Source of the DNA: Pseudomonadota bacterium | Lineage (GTDB): Bacteria; Pseudomonadota; Gammaproteobacteria; Xanthomonadales; Xanthomonadaceae | Assembly: GCA_023395465.1 (NCBI GenBank) | Contig: JAEWZE010000108.1 | Location: forward strand, 1-20,746 | Direction: 5' to 3' | Length of the DNA stretch: 20,746 nucleotides | Part shown: positions 7,559 to 15,321 of the stretch, in pieces | How the letters are laid out: every line of letters starts with the position of its first letter | How positions within the stretch are numbered: the stretch's first letter is position 1 | Program-made: the position numbers and the translations under genes | The notes under the pieces: model-generated | Database searches by the model: none | What the model was told of the DNA's origin: nothing | What the model saw: the letters and a program-made list of their open reading frames with translations, nothing else

Positions 7559-7683
7559 GCGACATGCTCCCGCGCCAATCGATGGCGCCGAGGATAGGCG
7601 GCATTGGATGAATGCACGACACCGGGCCGACCCGACCTAGGGTCCTCCCCGATTGCATCTGCGGTCGCCCCGGCGGTTGCGCG

Positions 7684-9027
7684 TCAGCGCCGCGCCGGCG
7701 CATCGCCCTCGCCGGCCTCGACGCCGACGTTGCTCGTTGCCCGCGCGTAGACCCCGGCATCGAGCAGCCCGGTCTGCTTCGCCACCAGCACCGGCACCAG
7801 CACCTGGCCGGTGACGTTGGTCATCGTGCGCATCATGTCCAGCACGCGGTCGATCGCGTAGAGGATGCCGATCGCCTCCAGCGGCAGGCCCGCGGCGCTG
7901 ATCACCACCGTGGCCATGATCACGGCGGTACCCGGCACGCCGGCCGTGCCGAAGCTGCCCAGCACCGAGGCCAGGGCGATGATGAAGTACTGGCCGGTCG
8001 ACAGCTCCAGCCCCATGAACTGGGCGATGAACACCGCGCCAAGCGCGGGGTAGATCGCACCGCAGCCGTCCATCTTGATGCTCGCACCCAGCGGCACCGC
8101 GAAGCTGGCGTAGTCCTTGTTCACGCCCAGGTTGTGGGTGGCCGAACTCAGCGAGAGCGGCAATGCGGCGAAGCTGCTGGAAGCCACGAAGCCGATCTGC
8201 ATCGCCGGGGCGGCGCCGCGGAAGAACTTGAGCGGATTGAGTCCGTGCGCCAGCAGCAGGCTGCTGTAGACGATCACGATGTGGAAGGCGCAGGCCGCAT
8301 ACAGCGCGATCACGAACTTGCCCAGCGGCAGCAGCTGGCCGAAACCGTAGCTGCCCACCAGCGCCGCGATCAGGCCGAAGGTGCCCAGCGGCGTGGCCTC
8401 GAGCACGAAGCGCGTGACCTGGATCATCAGCTCGCGCGCCTGGTCGAACAGCGGACGCAGGCCGGCCGTCTTCTCGCCCAGCTTCACCAGGGCGAAGCCG
8501 AGCAGGCCGGCGAAGAAGATCACCTGCAGGATGGTGAAGTTGCTCGGCACGATGACGTTCTGGCCATCGTCGGTCTTGCCGGCGCCGAGCGCGGCCAGCG
8601 CCCGGAACGGGTTCTCGGGCACGATGTTGAACAGCACGTCGAGCGGACCGGGCACCTCGCGCTGGCGGTAGTTCTCGGCCACCTGCAGGCTGCTGGCGTC
8701 CACCCCGACCCCGGGCTTGAACAGCAGCCCGAACGCCAGCCCCACCGCCACCGCCAGGACCGCGGTGATCGCGAACCAGACGAAGGTGCGCCCGGCCAGC
8801 GCGGCGATCGAGCGCTGGCCGGCCAGCGAGCCCACCGCGCTCACCACGGCGAAGAACACCAGCGGGATCGCGATCATCTTGATCAGGTTGACGTAGACGG
8901 TGCCCAGCGGCCCGAACCAGGTCTGCGCGGCCGGACCCATCAGCCAGCCGGCCAGCACGCCCAGCACGAAGCCGGCGGCCACGCGCTGCCAGAACGGGAT
9001 CTTGAGCCAGGCGTGGACGAGGGTCAT
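7684..9027 (-). CDS. Dicarboxylate/amino acid:cation symporter (DAACS family)
   Basis: The protein has 447 residues and the usual DAACS topology of eight helices with two re-entrant loops. Visible motifs are the Ser-rich HP1 tip (ASSSFAALPLS, 282-292), the helix-7 motif KMDGCGAIYP (318-327), the HP2 tip FGTAGVPG (359-366) and the helix-8 motif D393-x3-D397-x2-R400 followed by TMTNVTGQ. The Asp397/Arg400 pair matches the acidic amino acid-binding pair Asp394/Arg397 of archaeal GltPh. Two sodium ligands of GltPh differ: Asn310 is Lys318 and Asp405 is Gln408. The GCGAIYP part recalls the cystine-type branch. It should import a C4-dicarboxylate or acidic or sulphur amino acid across the inner membrane. 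No strong Shine-Dalgarno precedes the ATG. It is divergent from the alkaline phosphatase gene. Confidence 0.9.
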   Translation of the reverse strand: MTLVHAWLKIPFWQRVAAGFVLGVLAGWLMGPAAQTWFGPLGTVYVNLIKMIAIPLVFFAVVSAVGSLAGQRSIAALAGRTFVWFAITAVLAVAVGLAFGLLFKPGVGVDASSLQVAENYRQREVPGPLDVLFNIVPENPFRALAALGAGKTDDGQNVIVPSNFTILQVIFFAGLLGFALVKLGEKTAGLRPLFDQARELMIQVTRFVLEATPLGTFGLIAALVGSYGFGQLLPLGKFVIALYAACAFHIVIVYSSLLLAHGLNPLKFFRGAAPAMQIGFVASSSFAALPLSLSSATHNLGVNKDYASFAVPLGASIKMDGCGAIYPALGAVFIAQFMGLELSTGQYFIIALASVLGSFGTAGVPGTAVIMATVVISAAGLPLEAIGILYAIDRVLDMMRTMTNVTGQVLVPVLVAKQTGLLDAGVYARATSNVGVEAGEGDAPARR

Positions 9028-9183
9028 GGTGGGACGGCAAGGGCGCCGGACGGCGAGGCCGCCACCTTAGCCGACCCGTCCGGGCAGCGCGACGCGACGC
9101 GTGGAACGCCGCGCCGCGATGCGCGGGACAGCGGACGCTGGTCGCGCAATGCACCTGGTCATGGCCCGGTCGCAGGCCGGCGG

Positions 9184-9189
9184 CATAAT
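9184..9189 (+). promoter_or_regulatory. Candidate -10 element of the alkaline phosphatase gene
   Basis: CATAAT (5/6 match to TATAAT) lies 100 bases before the ATG at 9289 in the 261-bp divergent gap between the symporter and phosphatase genes. No clear -35 is seen. On the other strand TAAGGT (9069-9064) is a weak -10 candidate for the symporter. I see no Pho-box-like repeat in this gap. Confidence 0.35.
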
Positions 9190-9288
9190 GGCCGGTTTCC
9201 GGATGCGCGCCCAACCGCGTCCGTCCCTGCCCCGGGGACGACGCGGCCATGCGCCACCGGTACTCCTTCCCGTCCTGCCGGATACGCC

Positions 9289-10977
9289 ATGCCCCGCCTG
9301 CTGCCCGCCGCCTCCACCCTCTCCGCCGTCCTGCTCGCCGCCTGCGCGGCCACGCCGCCGCGCGCCGCCGCGCCCGCCGGCGTGTCGGTCGACGTGCCCC
9401 CGATCAGCCATCCCGAGGGCGAAACCGCGCAGTGGTGGTACCGCAGCGGCGCCGCGCGCGCGGCGGCCAACGGCGCGATGGCCGGGCGGGCGAAGAACGT
9501 CATCGTCTTCCTCGGCGACGGCATGAGCCTGACCACGGTCGCCGCCGCGCGCCTGTTCGAAGGCCAGCGCGCCGGCCGCCCGGGCGAGGAAAACCTGCTG
9601 TCCTGGGAGCATTTCCCGCACACCGCCTTCGCCAAGACCTACAACACCGATTCGCAGACCCCCGACTCGGCCGGCACCATGACCGCGATCGCGACCGGGG
9701 TGAAATCGCACATGGGCGCGATCGGCGTGTCGTCGGGCACGCGCAGCGACTGCGCCGGCAGCCTCGACCGCCAGCTGGTGTCCTGGTTGCGCCTGGCCGA
9801 CGACGCCGGCCTGTCCACCGGCATCGTCAGCACCGCCCGCCTCACCCACGCCACGCCCGCGGCCGTGTACGCGCACGCACCCGACCGCAACTGGGAGAAC
9901 GACACCGACCTGCCCGCCGAGGCGCGTGCCGCCGGCTGCCGCGACATCGCCCAGCAACTGCTCGACTTCCCCGCCGGCCGCGGCCCGAGCGTGGTGCTCG
10001 GCGGCGGTCGCGGCGAGTTCCTGCCGGCGTCGGTGCGCGATCCGGAGCTCGACGACAAGGTTGGCCAGCGCCTGGACGGACGCGACCTGGCGTCCGAATG
10101 GGTGCAGCGCCAGCCTGGCGCCACCTGGGTCTGGAACCGCGCGCAGCTGCACGCCGCGAAGGACGCCAGCGCCGTGCTCGGCCTGTTCGAGTACGACCAC
10201 ATGCAGTACGAGCACGACCGCGATCGCGGCGGGCAGGGCGAGCCCGACCTCGAGGAGATGACCCGCTTCGCGATCGAACGGCTCGCGCGCGACGACGACG
10301 GCTACGTGCTGCTGGTGGAAAGCGGCCGCATCGACCACGCCAACCACGAAGGCAACGCCTACCGGGCGCTGGACGAGACCGTGGCCATGTCGCGGGCGGT
10401 GCGCGCTGCGGCGGAGATGACCTCGGCCGAGGACACCCTGATCGTGGTCACCGCCGACCATTCCCACACGCTGGGCTTCGTCGGCTATCCGCGGCGTGGC
10501 AACGACATCCTGGGCAAGGTCCGCGGCCGCGTGAACGAGGACGACGACCCCAACCAGTACGCCCGCGACGCCCTCGGCCTGCCCTACACCACCCTGGTCT
10601 ACGCCAATGGCCCGGGCTATGCCGGCGCCAGCGCCCGCCAGCCGGCCGGACCCAAGCGCCACCTGCATCGTCCGGGTTCATTCGAGCCGGCGCAGGGGCG
10701 CTCGGACCTGTCGGCCGTGGATACCGCACATCCGGACTTCATGCAGGAGGCCCTCGTGCCGTTAACCTCGGAGACCCATGGTGGCGACGACGTCGGCATC
10801 TGGGCCCGCGGCCCCGGCAGCGAGGCCTTCCGCGGCACCCTGGAGCAGCACGTGATCCACCACCTGATCGTCCAGGCCACCCCGTCCCTGCGTGCGCGCC
10901 TGTGTGCGCTGGGCACCTGCAACAGCGACGGCGTGCCGGTCGAACTGCCCCGGCGGACGGATTCCGGGACCCGCTGA
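9289..10977 (+). CDS. Alkaline phosphatase, lipoprotein
   Basis: The protein has 562 residues. The start at 9289 gives a short hydrophobic leader ending in the lipobox LAAC with the lipidated Cys at residue 19, so the enzyme should be anchored to a membrane facing the periplasm. The alkaline phosphatase core is clear: VIVFLGDGMS with metal-binding Asp77, TPDSAGT with nucleophile Ser127, ESGRIDHANHEG and TADHSHT with metal-binding Asp and His, and the C-terminal HGGDDVG. The reaction is phosphomonoester hydrolysis with two zinc ions and one magnesium ion. The length is somewhat above the E. coli enzyme. The large open frame that reaches back to about 7612 is only a GC-rich extension antisense to the symporter gene. 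The diguanylate cyclase follows after 94 bp. Confidence 0.93.
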   Translation: MPRLLPAASTLSAVLLAACAATPPRAAAPAGVSVDVPPISHPEGETAQWWYRSGAARAAANGAMAGRAKNVIVFLGDGMSLTTVAAARLFEGQRAGRPGEENLLSWEHFPHTAFAKTYNTDSQTPDSAGTMTAIATGVKSHMGAIGVSSGTRSDCAGSLDRQLVSWLRLADDAGLSTGIVSTARLTHATPAAVYAHAPDRNWENDTDLPAEARAAGCRDIAQQLLDFPAGRGPSVVLGGGRGEFLPASVRDPELDDKVGQRLDGRDLASEWVQRQPGATWVWNRAQLHAAKDASAVLGLFEYDHMQYEHDRDRGGQGEPDLEEMTRFAIERLARDDDGYVLLVESGRIDHANHEGNAYRALDETVAMSRAVRAAAEMTSAEDTLIVVTADHSHTLGFVGYPRRGNDILGKVRGRVNEDDDPNQYARDALGLPYTTLVYANGPGYAGASARQPAGPKRHLHRPGSFEPAQGRSDLSAVDTAHPDFMQEALVPLTSETHGGDDVGIWARGPGSEAFRGTLEQHVIHHLIVQATPSLRARLCALGTCNSDGVPVELPRRTDSGTR

Positions 10978-10981
10978 CACA

Positions 10982-11004
10982 CGCAACCACCGGACACGGT
11001 TGCG
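10982..11004 (+). terminator. Possible weak terminator after the phosphatase gene
   Basis: CGCAACC at 10982-10988 and GGTTGCG at 10998-11004 form a 7-bp stem with a 9-nt loop, 4 bases after the phosphatase stop. The following sequence is GTCCTTCC, not a proper T-tract. Confidence 0.3.
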
Positions 11005-11071
11005 GTCCTTCCATCCACGAGGGTTGCCGTCCGCCAGGCAGGCGACGCTCCCGGCCAGGCGCGAGTCGAGA

Positions 11072-12709
11072 ATGTCCGCATTGCATCCGGTAGGCAGGTT
11101 CCGCTGGCGCCTCGCGCTGGGCGTGCTGCTCGTATGCGTGGCCACCGTCGCCCAGGCCGGGCAGGCGCCAGCGCCTGCGCGCTTCCTGCTGGCCGGCACG
11201 CCCGCGATCGAGCAGGCACCGATGCGCGCCTGCTCCGCGTCGATGCGCGCAGGCCTGCGCGAGCACCGGATCGAGGCGCCGCCCGGCGGCTGGTCCGGCA
11301 CGCCGCAGGCGATCAACGTGTTCAACGTGTTCGCCGGCGAGGTGATGGTCGCGCTGGGGGACCGCGAAGTCTGCGGGCGCATGCACGATGCGCGGACCCG
11401 CGATTCGCGCTTCCGCGCCAGCGTGGGCCTGGTGGCGGTCCCGGCGGCCGGCAGCACAGAGCCGATCCGCGTGGCCTGGGCCGACCCCCTGCAGCCCAAC
11501 TGGCAGCCCACCGTGGTCCTGGGCGCGCCCAGCCCGGTGCAGCAGATGGACACGATGCGGCTGCTGGCGCGGGTGTCGTGCATGGCGATCGGGCTGGCGC
11601 TGGCGATGTCCGCGCTGATGGGCTTCATCGGCACGCGCGACCGCGGCTTCCTGCTGCACGCAGGCGTCTGCGTGGTGCTGGTCGCCGGGCAGGCGGTCCT
11701 CAGCGGCCTGAGCGGCTATCCCGTGCCCTGGCTGCCGGTGGCCGACCGTGAAGCGTGGTGGCTGACCGCCTTCACCGCGTTCGCGATCGCCGCGCTGGTG
11801 CACGGCATCTGGAAGCAGTCGGGCATCGTTGCCGCGCTGCCCCGGCCGCGGCGGGCGGTGGCCTGGACCGTGAGCGCCGCGCTCGTGGCCGGGTTGCTGG
11901 TGCCGGCGCTGCCGCTGGCCGCGCTGCGCTGGATGATGCTGGGGCTGGAAACCGGCTTCGGACTGGCGTGCATCGCCCTGCTGGCCGTGACCCTGCTGTC
12001 CCTTCGCCGCGGCGACCGCAGCGCCGTGCTCGGCGTGGTGTCGATCGCCCCGTTCCTGGCGATCATTGCCGCGGAACTGTCCGGCAGCCGGCTGCTGGTG
12101 TCCTACCGCATCGAGATCCTCCAGTTGGCGGTGACCTGGTTCCTGATCGCGATGGGCTACGCCCTGACCCGCCGCTTCAGCCACCTGCGCCGCCAGCACG
12201 ACGCGATGCGGGTGCTGGCCGCCACCGACGCGCTGACCGGCCTGCCCAACCGGCGCAGCGGGCTGGCGCGACTGGAGCAGCTGTTCGGGCACTCGCGCGA
12301 GAGCCGCGAGCCGCTGACGGTGGGCTTCGTCGACATCGACCTGTTCAAGCGCATCAACGACGGGCACGGCCACGACGTGGGCGACCGCGTGCTGGTGGCG
12401 GTGGCCGACGCGCTGGCCGCCTCGATGCGGGGCCGCGAGGACGTGGTGCGGATGGGCGGCGAGGAGTTCCTGGTGGTGATGCCGGGCGTGGACCTGGCCA
12501 CGGCGACCCCGCGACTGGAGCGGATGCGCCGGCGCGTGCGCGAAGCCGGCGATTCGCTCGCCATCGAAGGCCTGCAGGTGACCGCGAGCATCGGCCTGGC
12601 CAGCCTGCGCGAAGGCGACGAGGATCCGGCCTCGCTGCTGCGCCGCGCCGATGGCGCGATGTACCAGGCCAAGCAGGCCGGGCGCGATCGGGTCCACGCG
12701 GGCAGCTGA
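11072..12709 (+). CDS. Membrane diguanylate cyclase (periplasmic sensor, 7TM, GGDEF)
   Basis: The protein has 545 residues. The start at 11072 directly precedes a signal-like segment (residues 12-29, ending AQA/GQA). Residues 30-155 form a putative periplasmic ligand domain with two Cys (54 and 101) that could form a disulphide. About seven membrane helices follow between 165 and 365, the layout of 7TMR-DISM sensors. The GGDEF domain spans about 380-540: FVDIDLFKRIND with metal-binding Asp421, then the intact active-site motif GGEEF at 462-466. The enzyme should make cyclic di-GMP from two GTP. The inhibitory I-site position, normally RxxD five residues before the GG, reads R453-G-R-E456, so product inhibition may be altered. 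There is only a weak ribosome binding site. The stop is 22 bp from the end of the convergent hemJ gene. Confidence 0.93.
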   Translation: MSALHPVGRFRWRLALGVLLVCVATVAQAGQAPAPARFLLAGTPAIEQAPMRACSASMRAGLREHRIEAPPGGWSGTPQAINVFNVFAGEVMVALGDREVCGRMHDARTRDSRFRASVGLVAVPAAGSTEPIRVAWADPLQPNWQPTVVLGAPSPVQQMDTMRLLARVSCMAIGLALAMSALMGFIGTRDRGFLLHAGVCVVLVAGQAVLSGLSGYPVPWLPVADREAWWLTAFTAFAIAALVHGIWKQSGIVAALPRPRRAVAWTVSAALVAGLLVPALPLAALRWMMLGLETGFGLACIALLAVTLLSLRRGDRSAVLGVVSIAPFLAIIAAELSGSRLLVSYRIEILQLAVTWFLIAMGYALTRRFSHLRRQHDAMRVLAATDALTGLPNRRSGLARLEQLFGHSRESREPLTVGFVDIDLFKRINDGHGHDVGDRVLVAVADALAASMRGREDVVRMGGEEFLVVMPGVDLATATPRLERMRRRVREAGDSLAIEGLQVTASIGLASLREGDEDPASLLRRADGAMYQAKQAGRDRVHAGS

Positions 12710-12731
12710 CCGCCCGCGGGACAAGCGCTTC

Positions 12732-13184
12732 TCAGAACGGCTTGGCCAGCACCAGCCAGATCACGCCCAGCAGCAGGAACACCGGCACCTCGTTGAACAG
12801 GCGCAGCGCGCGCGACGTCGGCAGCGCGCGCCCGCCATCGGCGCGCTTGAGCCAGCGTCCGCCGAGGATGTAGTGCGCCAGCAGCAGCGCCACCAGCAAC
12901 AGCTTGGCATGCAGCCAGCCGGTGCCGATGCCGACCATGGTCGGAAACCCGGGAAGCACCCGGTATCCCAGCCACAGCACCACGCCCGCCACCAGCGCCA
13001 GCCCGAACATCACGTGGCCGAACCGGTACAGGCGCCGTCCCATCAGTACCAGGCGCGCGCGCACCGCGGCCTCGTCGCCGGCCTCGACCAGGTTGATCAG
13101 GATCCGCGGCAGGTAGAACGCGGCCGCCACCCAGGCCATCACGAACAGCAGATGCGCGGACTTGATCCACAGGTAGGCGTGCAT
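12732..13184 (-). CDS. hemJ: HemJ-like protoporphyrinogen IX oxidase (UPF0093/CopD-annotated family)
   Basis: The protein has 150 residues and four hydrophobic helices. It matches the HemJ pattern: an early KSAHLLFVMAW with His11, then FYLPRI in helix 1, GWLHAKLLL in the third helix, and the highly typical ending RLFNEVPVFLLL...KPF. HemJ oxidises protoporphyrinogen IX to protoporphyrin IX in the inner membrane, the penultimate step of haem synthesis, in bacteria that lack HemG and HemY. Databases often label such proteins CopD family or UPF0093. No other haem gene is in the window, so the pathway role rests on the family signature. The gene is divergent from the methyltransferase with an 83-bp gap. 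Confidence 0.82.
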   Translation of the reverse strand: MHAYLWIKSAHLLFVMAWVAAAFYLPRILINLVEAGDEAAVRARLVLMGRRLYRFGHVMFGLALVAGVVLWLGYRVLPGFPTMVGIGTGWLHAKLLLVALLLAHYILGGRWLKRADGGRALPTSRALRLFNEVPVFLLLGVIWLVLAKPF

Positions 13185-13234
13185 GTCGGATTCCGTCGGA
13201 GGTCGCGCGCGGCGACGCTGGTGAAGAGGCGCGC

Positions 13235-13241
13235 TATTGTA
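13235..13241. promoter_or_regulatory. Shared -10-like element of the divergent hemJ and methyltransferase genes
   Basis: The bases CTATTGTAG read TACAAT (5/6 match to TATAAT) on the minus strand at 13241-13236, 52 bases before the hemJ ATG, and TATTGT on the plus strand at 13235-13240, 28 bases before the methyltransferase ATG. It is the only AT-rich spot in the 83-bp gap. No clear -35 is seen for either direction. Confidence 0.4.
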
Positions 13242-13267
13242 GCCGCCGCTTCCAGCCGCCCGACGCC

Positions 13268-13870
13268 ATGCCCAAACGCTACGACCAGCGCTATTTCGAC
13301 ACCTGGTACCGCCGCCGCGGCATCGGCGGCGCGCAGCGCCTGGCGCGCAAGGTCGCGCTCGCGGTCGCCACCGCCGAGTACCACCTCGAGCGCCCGCTGC
13401 GCAGCGTGCTCGACATCGGCTGCGGCGAGGGCGCGTGGCGCGCGCCGCTGCTGCGGCTGCGTCCGAACGCGCGCTACCTCGGCTTCGACAGCAGCGAGTA
13501 CGCGGTCGCGCGCCATGGCGCGCGCCGCAACCTGCACCTGGCGCGCTTCGCCGATTTCGGTTCGCTGCGGCCCTGCCCGCCGGTCGACCTGCTGGTGTGC
13601 AGCGACGTGATGCACTACCTGCCGCTGAAGGAACTCGACCGCGGCCTGCCCGGGCTGGCGGACCTGTGCGGCGGCGTGGCGTTCCTCGAATGCTTCAGCC
13701 GCGAGGACGAGACCGAGGGCGACGAGGAGGAGTTCCAGGCCCGCCCGGCCGTGTTCTACCGGCGTCGCTTTGCCGCCCTGGGGCTGCGCCAGGTCGGCTC
13801 GCACTGCTGGCTCTCGCCGGCGCTGGCCGGCAGCGCGGCTGCCCTGGAACTGGCGCCCGGCGGCGCCTGA
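13268..13870 (+). CDS. Class I SAM-dependent methyltransferase
   Basis: The protein has 200 residues. The Rossmann-fold SAM site is clear: motif I VLDIGCGEG at residues 47-55, the acidic residue after strand 2 in GFDSS (Asp74), and motif IV LLVCSDVMHYL at about 108-118. The N-terminus is basic and aromatic (MPKRYDQRYFDTWYRRRG). The region after motif IV is acidic (EDETEGDEEEF, 146-156). There are no membrane helices, so it should be cytoplasmic. The substrate cannot be told; the general form resembles small-molecule or trithiol-type methyltransferases annotated only as methyltransferase domain proteins. The start lacks a Shine-Dalgarno and sits close behind a -10-like element, so the leader is short. 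It precedes phaZ by 99 bp, but phaZ seems to have its own promoter. Confidence 0.88.
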   Translation: MPKRYDQRYFDTWYRRRGIGGAQRLARKVALAVATAEYHLERPLRSVLDIGCGEGAWRAPLLRLRPNARYLGFDSSEYAVARHGARRNLHLARFADFGSLRPCPPVDLLVCSDVMHYLPLKELDRGLPGLADLCGGVAFLECFSREDETEGDEEEFQARPAVFYRRRFAALGLRQVGSHCWLSPALAGSAAALELAPGGA

Positions 13871-13907
13871 ACGGCCAGCGGGAGCGTCCGGCGGGCCTCG
13901 CGCGGCA

Positions 13908-13939
13908 TTGACGGGCCCTGCCCTTCGATCGGTTATGCT
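13908..13939 (+). promoter_or_regulatory. Candidate phaZ promoter
   Basis: TTGACG (5/6 match to the -35 consensus) at 13908-13913 is followed by GTTATG after 18 bases (13932-13937), or TATGCT after 20 bases (13934-13939). It lies 31-62 bases before the phaZ ATG. This is the best -35 hexamer I saw in the window; the choice of -10 is uncertain. Confidence 0.45.
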
Positions 13940-13950
13940 GCGACGCAGCA
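13936..13950. promoter_or_regulatory. 15-bp palindrome in the phaZ promoter, possible operator
   Basis: TGCTGCGACGCAGCA is a perfect 7+1+7 inverted repeat overlapping the candidate -10 and the expected transcription start of phaZ, ending 19 bases before the ATG. Its core CTGC-N3-GCAG resembles the TGC-rich sites that I recall being reported for PhaR, the PHA-responsive repressor. The position suits a repressor site. The link to PhaR is inference; no phaR gene is in the window. Confidence 0.45.
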
Positions 13951-13969
13951 GCCGCTACCCGCCACGCCG

Positions 13970-15298
13970 ATGCTCCTCTACCAGTTCCACGAACTCACCC
14001 GCTCCTGGATGACCCCGCTCACCTACTGGGCGGAGGCCAACGCACGCGCGTTCTCCACGCCGGGCAGCTGGCTGTCGGGCATGCCCGGCGCCGAACGCGT
14101 GGCCGCGGCCAACGAGCTGGTGCATCGCATCGGCAAGGACTACGAGAAGCCGGCCTTCGGGATCCATGCGCTGCAGTGGGAAGGCGAGGTGTATCCGGTG
14201 GTCGAGAAGACCGTCCGCGCCACCCCCTTCTGCAACCTGTTGCGCTTCAAGCGCTACACCGACGATGCCGGCAACCTGTCGGAAATGCGCGGGCAGCCGC
14301 CGGTGCTGATCGTGGCGCCGCTGTCGGGCCATCACTCCACGCTGTTGCGCGACACCGTGCGCACCATGCTGCGCGACCACAAGGTCTACATCACCGACTG
14401 GGTCGACGCGCGCATGGTGCCGAAGGAGGCCGGGCCGTTCACGCTCGACGACTACGTGCGCACCATCCAGGACTTCATCCGCCTCATCGGCGCGAAAGAC
14501 CTGCACGTGATGAGCGTGTGCCAGCCGACCGTGCCGGTGCTGGCGGCGATCTCGCTGATGGCCGCGCGCGGCGAGGAACTGCCGCGCTCGATGGTGATGA
14601 TGGGCGGCCCGATCGACGCGCGCCAGTCGCCGACCTCGGTCAACAACCTTGCGACGCGCAAGCCGCTGTGGTGGTTCGAGAACAACGTCATCCATCCGGT
14701 CCCGCAGAACTACCCCGGCGCCGGCCGCCACGTTTACCCGGGCTTCCTGCAGCACACCGGCTTCATGGCGATGAATCCCGAACGCCACTTCATGTCGCAC
14801 TGGGACTTCTACCAGAACCTGGTCAAGGGCGACCTCGACGATGCCGACTCGCACCGCCGCTTCTACGACGAGTACAACGCGGTGCTGGACATGCCGGCCG
14901 AGTACTACCTCGACACCATCCGCATCGTGTTCCAGGAACACCTGCTGCCGCGCGGGCTGTGGGACGTCGGCGGCGAACGTGTGGATCCCGGTGCGATCAG
15001 CGGCACCGCGCTGATGACGATCGAGGGCGAACTCGACGACATCTCGGGACTGGGCCAGACCCGGGCCGCGCACGATCTGTGCACCGCGGTTCCCGGGAAC
15101 CGGCGCGAGCACTACACCGTGCCCGGCGCTGGCCACTACGGTATCTTCAGCGGCCGCCGCTGGCGCGAACAGGTCTATCCGAAGGTGCGCGATTTCATCG
15201 CCGCGAATGTGGCGGAGGAAGGCAAGCGTGCACCGGCCGAGCGCAATCGCCGCGCCGGCAAGCCCGCACCCCGCCCGAAGCCTGCCTCCCCGCGCTGA
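13970..15298 (+). CDS. phaZ: Intracellular poly(3-hydroxybutyrate) depolymerase PhaZ
   Basis: The protein has 442 residues without a signal peptide. The sequence opens with MLLYQFHELTRSWMTPL, typical of the intracellular depolymerase. The catalytic triad is visible: Cys184 in SVCQPTVPVLAA (lipase-box-like with Cys as nucleophile), Asp356 in EGELDD and His389 in GAGHYGIF. These lie within one residue of the triad of Ralstonia PhaZ1 (Cys183, Asp355, His388, from memory). The enzyme hydrolyses native PHB granules to 3-hydroxybutyrate oligomers in the cytoplasm, mobilising stored carbon. The C-terminal 30 residues are a basic Arg/Pro/Ala/Lys tail beyond the hydrolase fold. No phaC, phaP or phaR is nearby, so this is an unlinked phaZ. 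No Shine-Dalgarno precedes the ATG. A promoter and palindrome lie just upstream. Confidence 0.95.
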   Translation: MLLYQFHELTRSWMTPLTYWAEANARAFSTPGSWLSGMPGAERVAAANELVHRIGKDYEKPAFGIHALQWEGEVYPVVEKTVRATPFCNLLRFKRYTDDAGNLSEMRGQPPVLIVAPLSGHHSTLLRDTVRTMLRDHKVYITDWVDARMVPKEAGPFTLDDYVRTIQDFIRLIGAKDLHVMSVCQPTVPVLAAISLMAARGEELPRSMVMMGGPIDARQSPTSVNNLATRKPLWWFENNVIHPVPQNYPGAGRHVYPGFLQHTGFMAMNPERHFMSHWDFYQNLVKGDLDDADSHRRFYDEYNAVLDMPAEYYLDTIRIVFQEHLLPRGLWDVGGERVDPGAISGTALMTIEGELDDISGLGQTRAAHDLCTAVPGNRREHYTVPGAGHYGIFSGRRWREQVYPKVRDFIAANVAEEGKRAPAERNRRAGKPAPRPKPASPR

Positions 15299-15321
15299 GC
15301 GCGCCCGCGCACCGTCGCCAC

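Noticed and set aside
4307..7597. Open frame of 1096 codons on the plus strand
   Set aside because: It is antisense to both M16 genes and the 531-residue gene. Its translation is Arg/His/Val/Gln-rich without any domain, as expected from GC-rich codon bias on the opposite strand.
7559..7683. Possible terminator between the symporter and the 531-residue gene (GACCC/GGGTC near 7627-7642)
   Set aside because: The stem is only 5 bp and has no T-tract in the required direction; too weak to call.
7612..9288. Long in-frame extension upstream of the alkaline phosphatase ATG
   Set aside because: This part is antisense to the symporter gene and low in complexity (His/Arg/Gln-rich). The lipoprotein leader at 9289 marks the true start.
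9067..10668. Minus-strand frame of 533 codons across the phosphatase gene
   Set aside because: It is antisense to a gene with all alkaline phosphatase motifs, and its translation is Gly/Ala/Val/Arg-rich without motifs.
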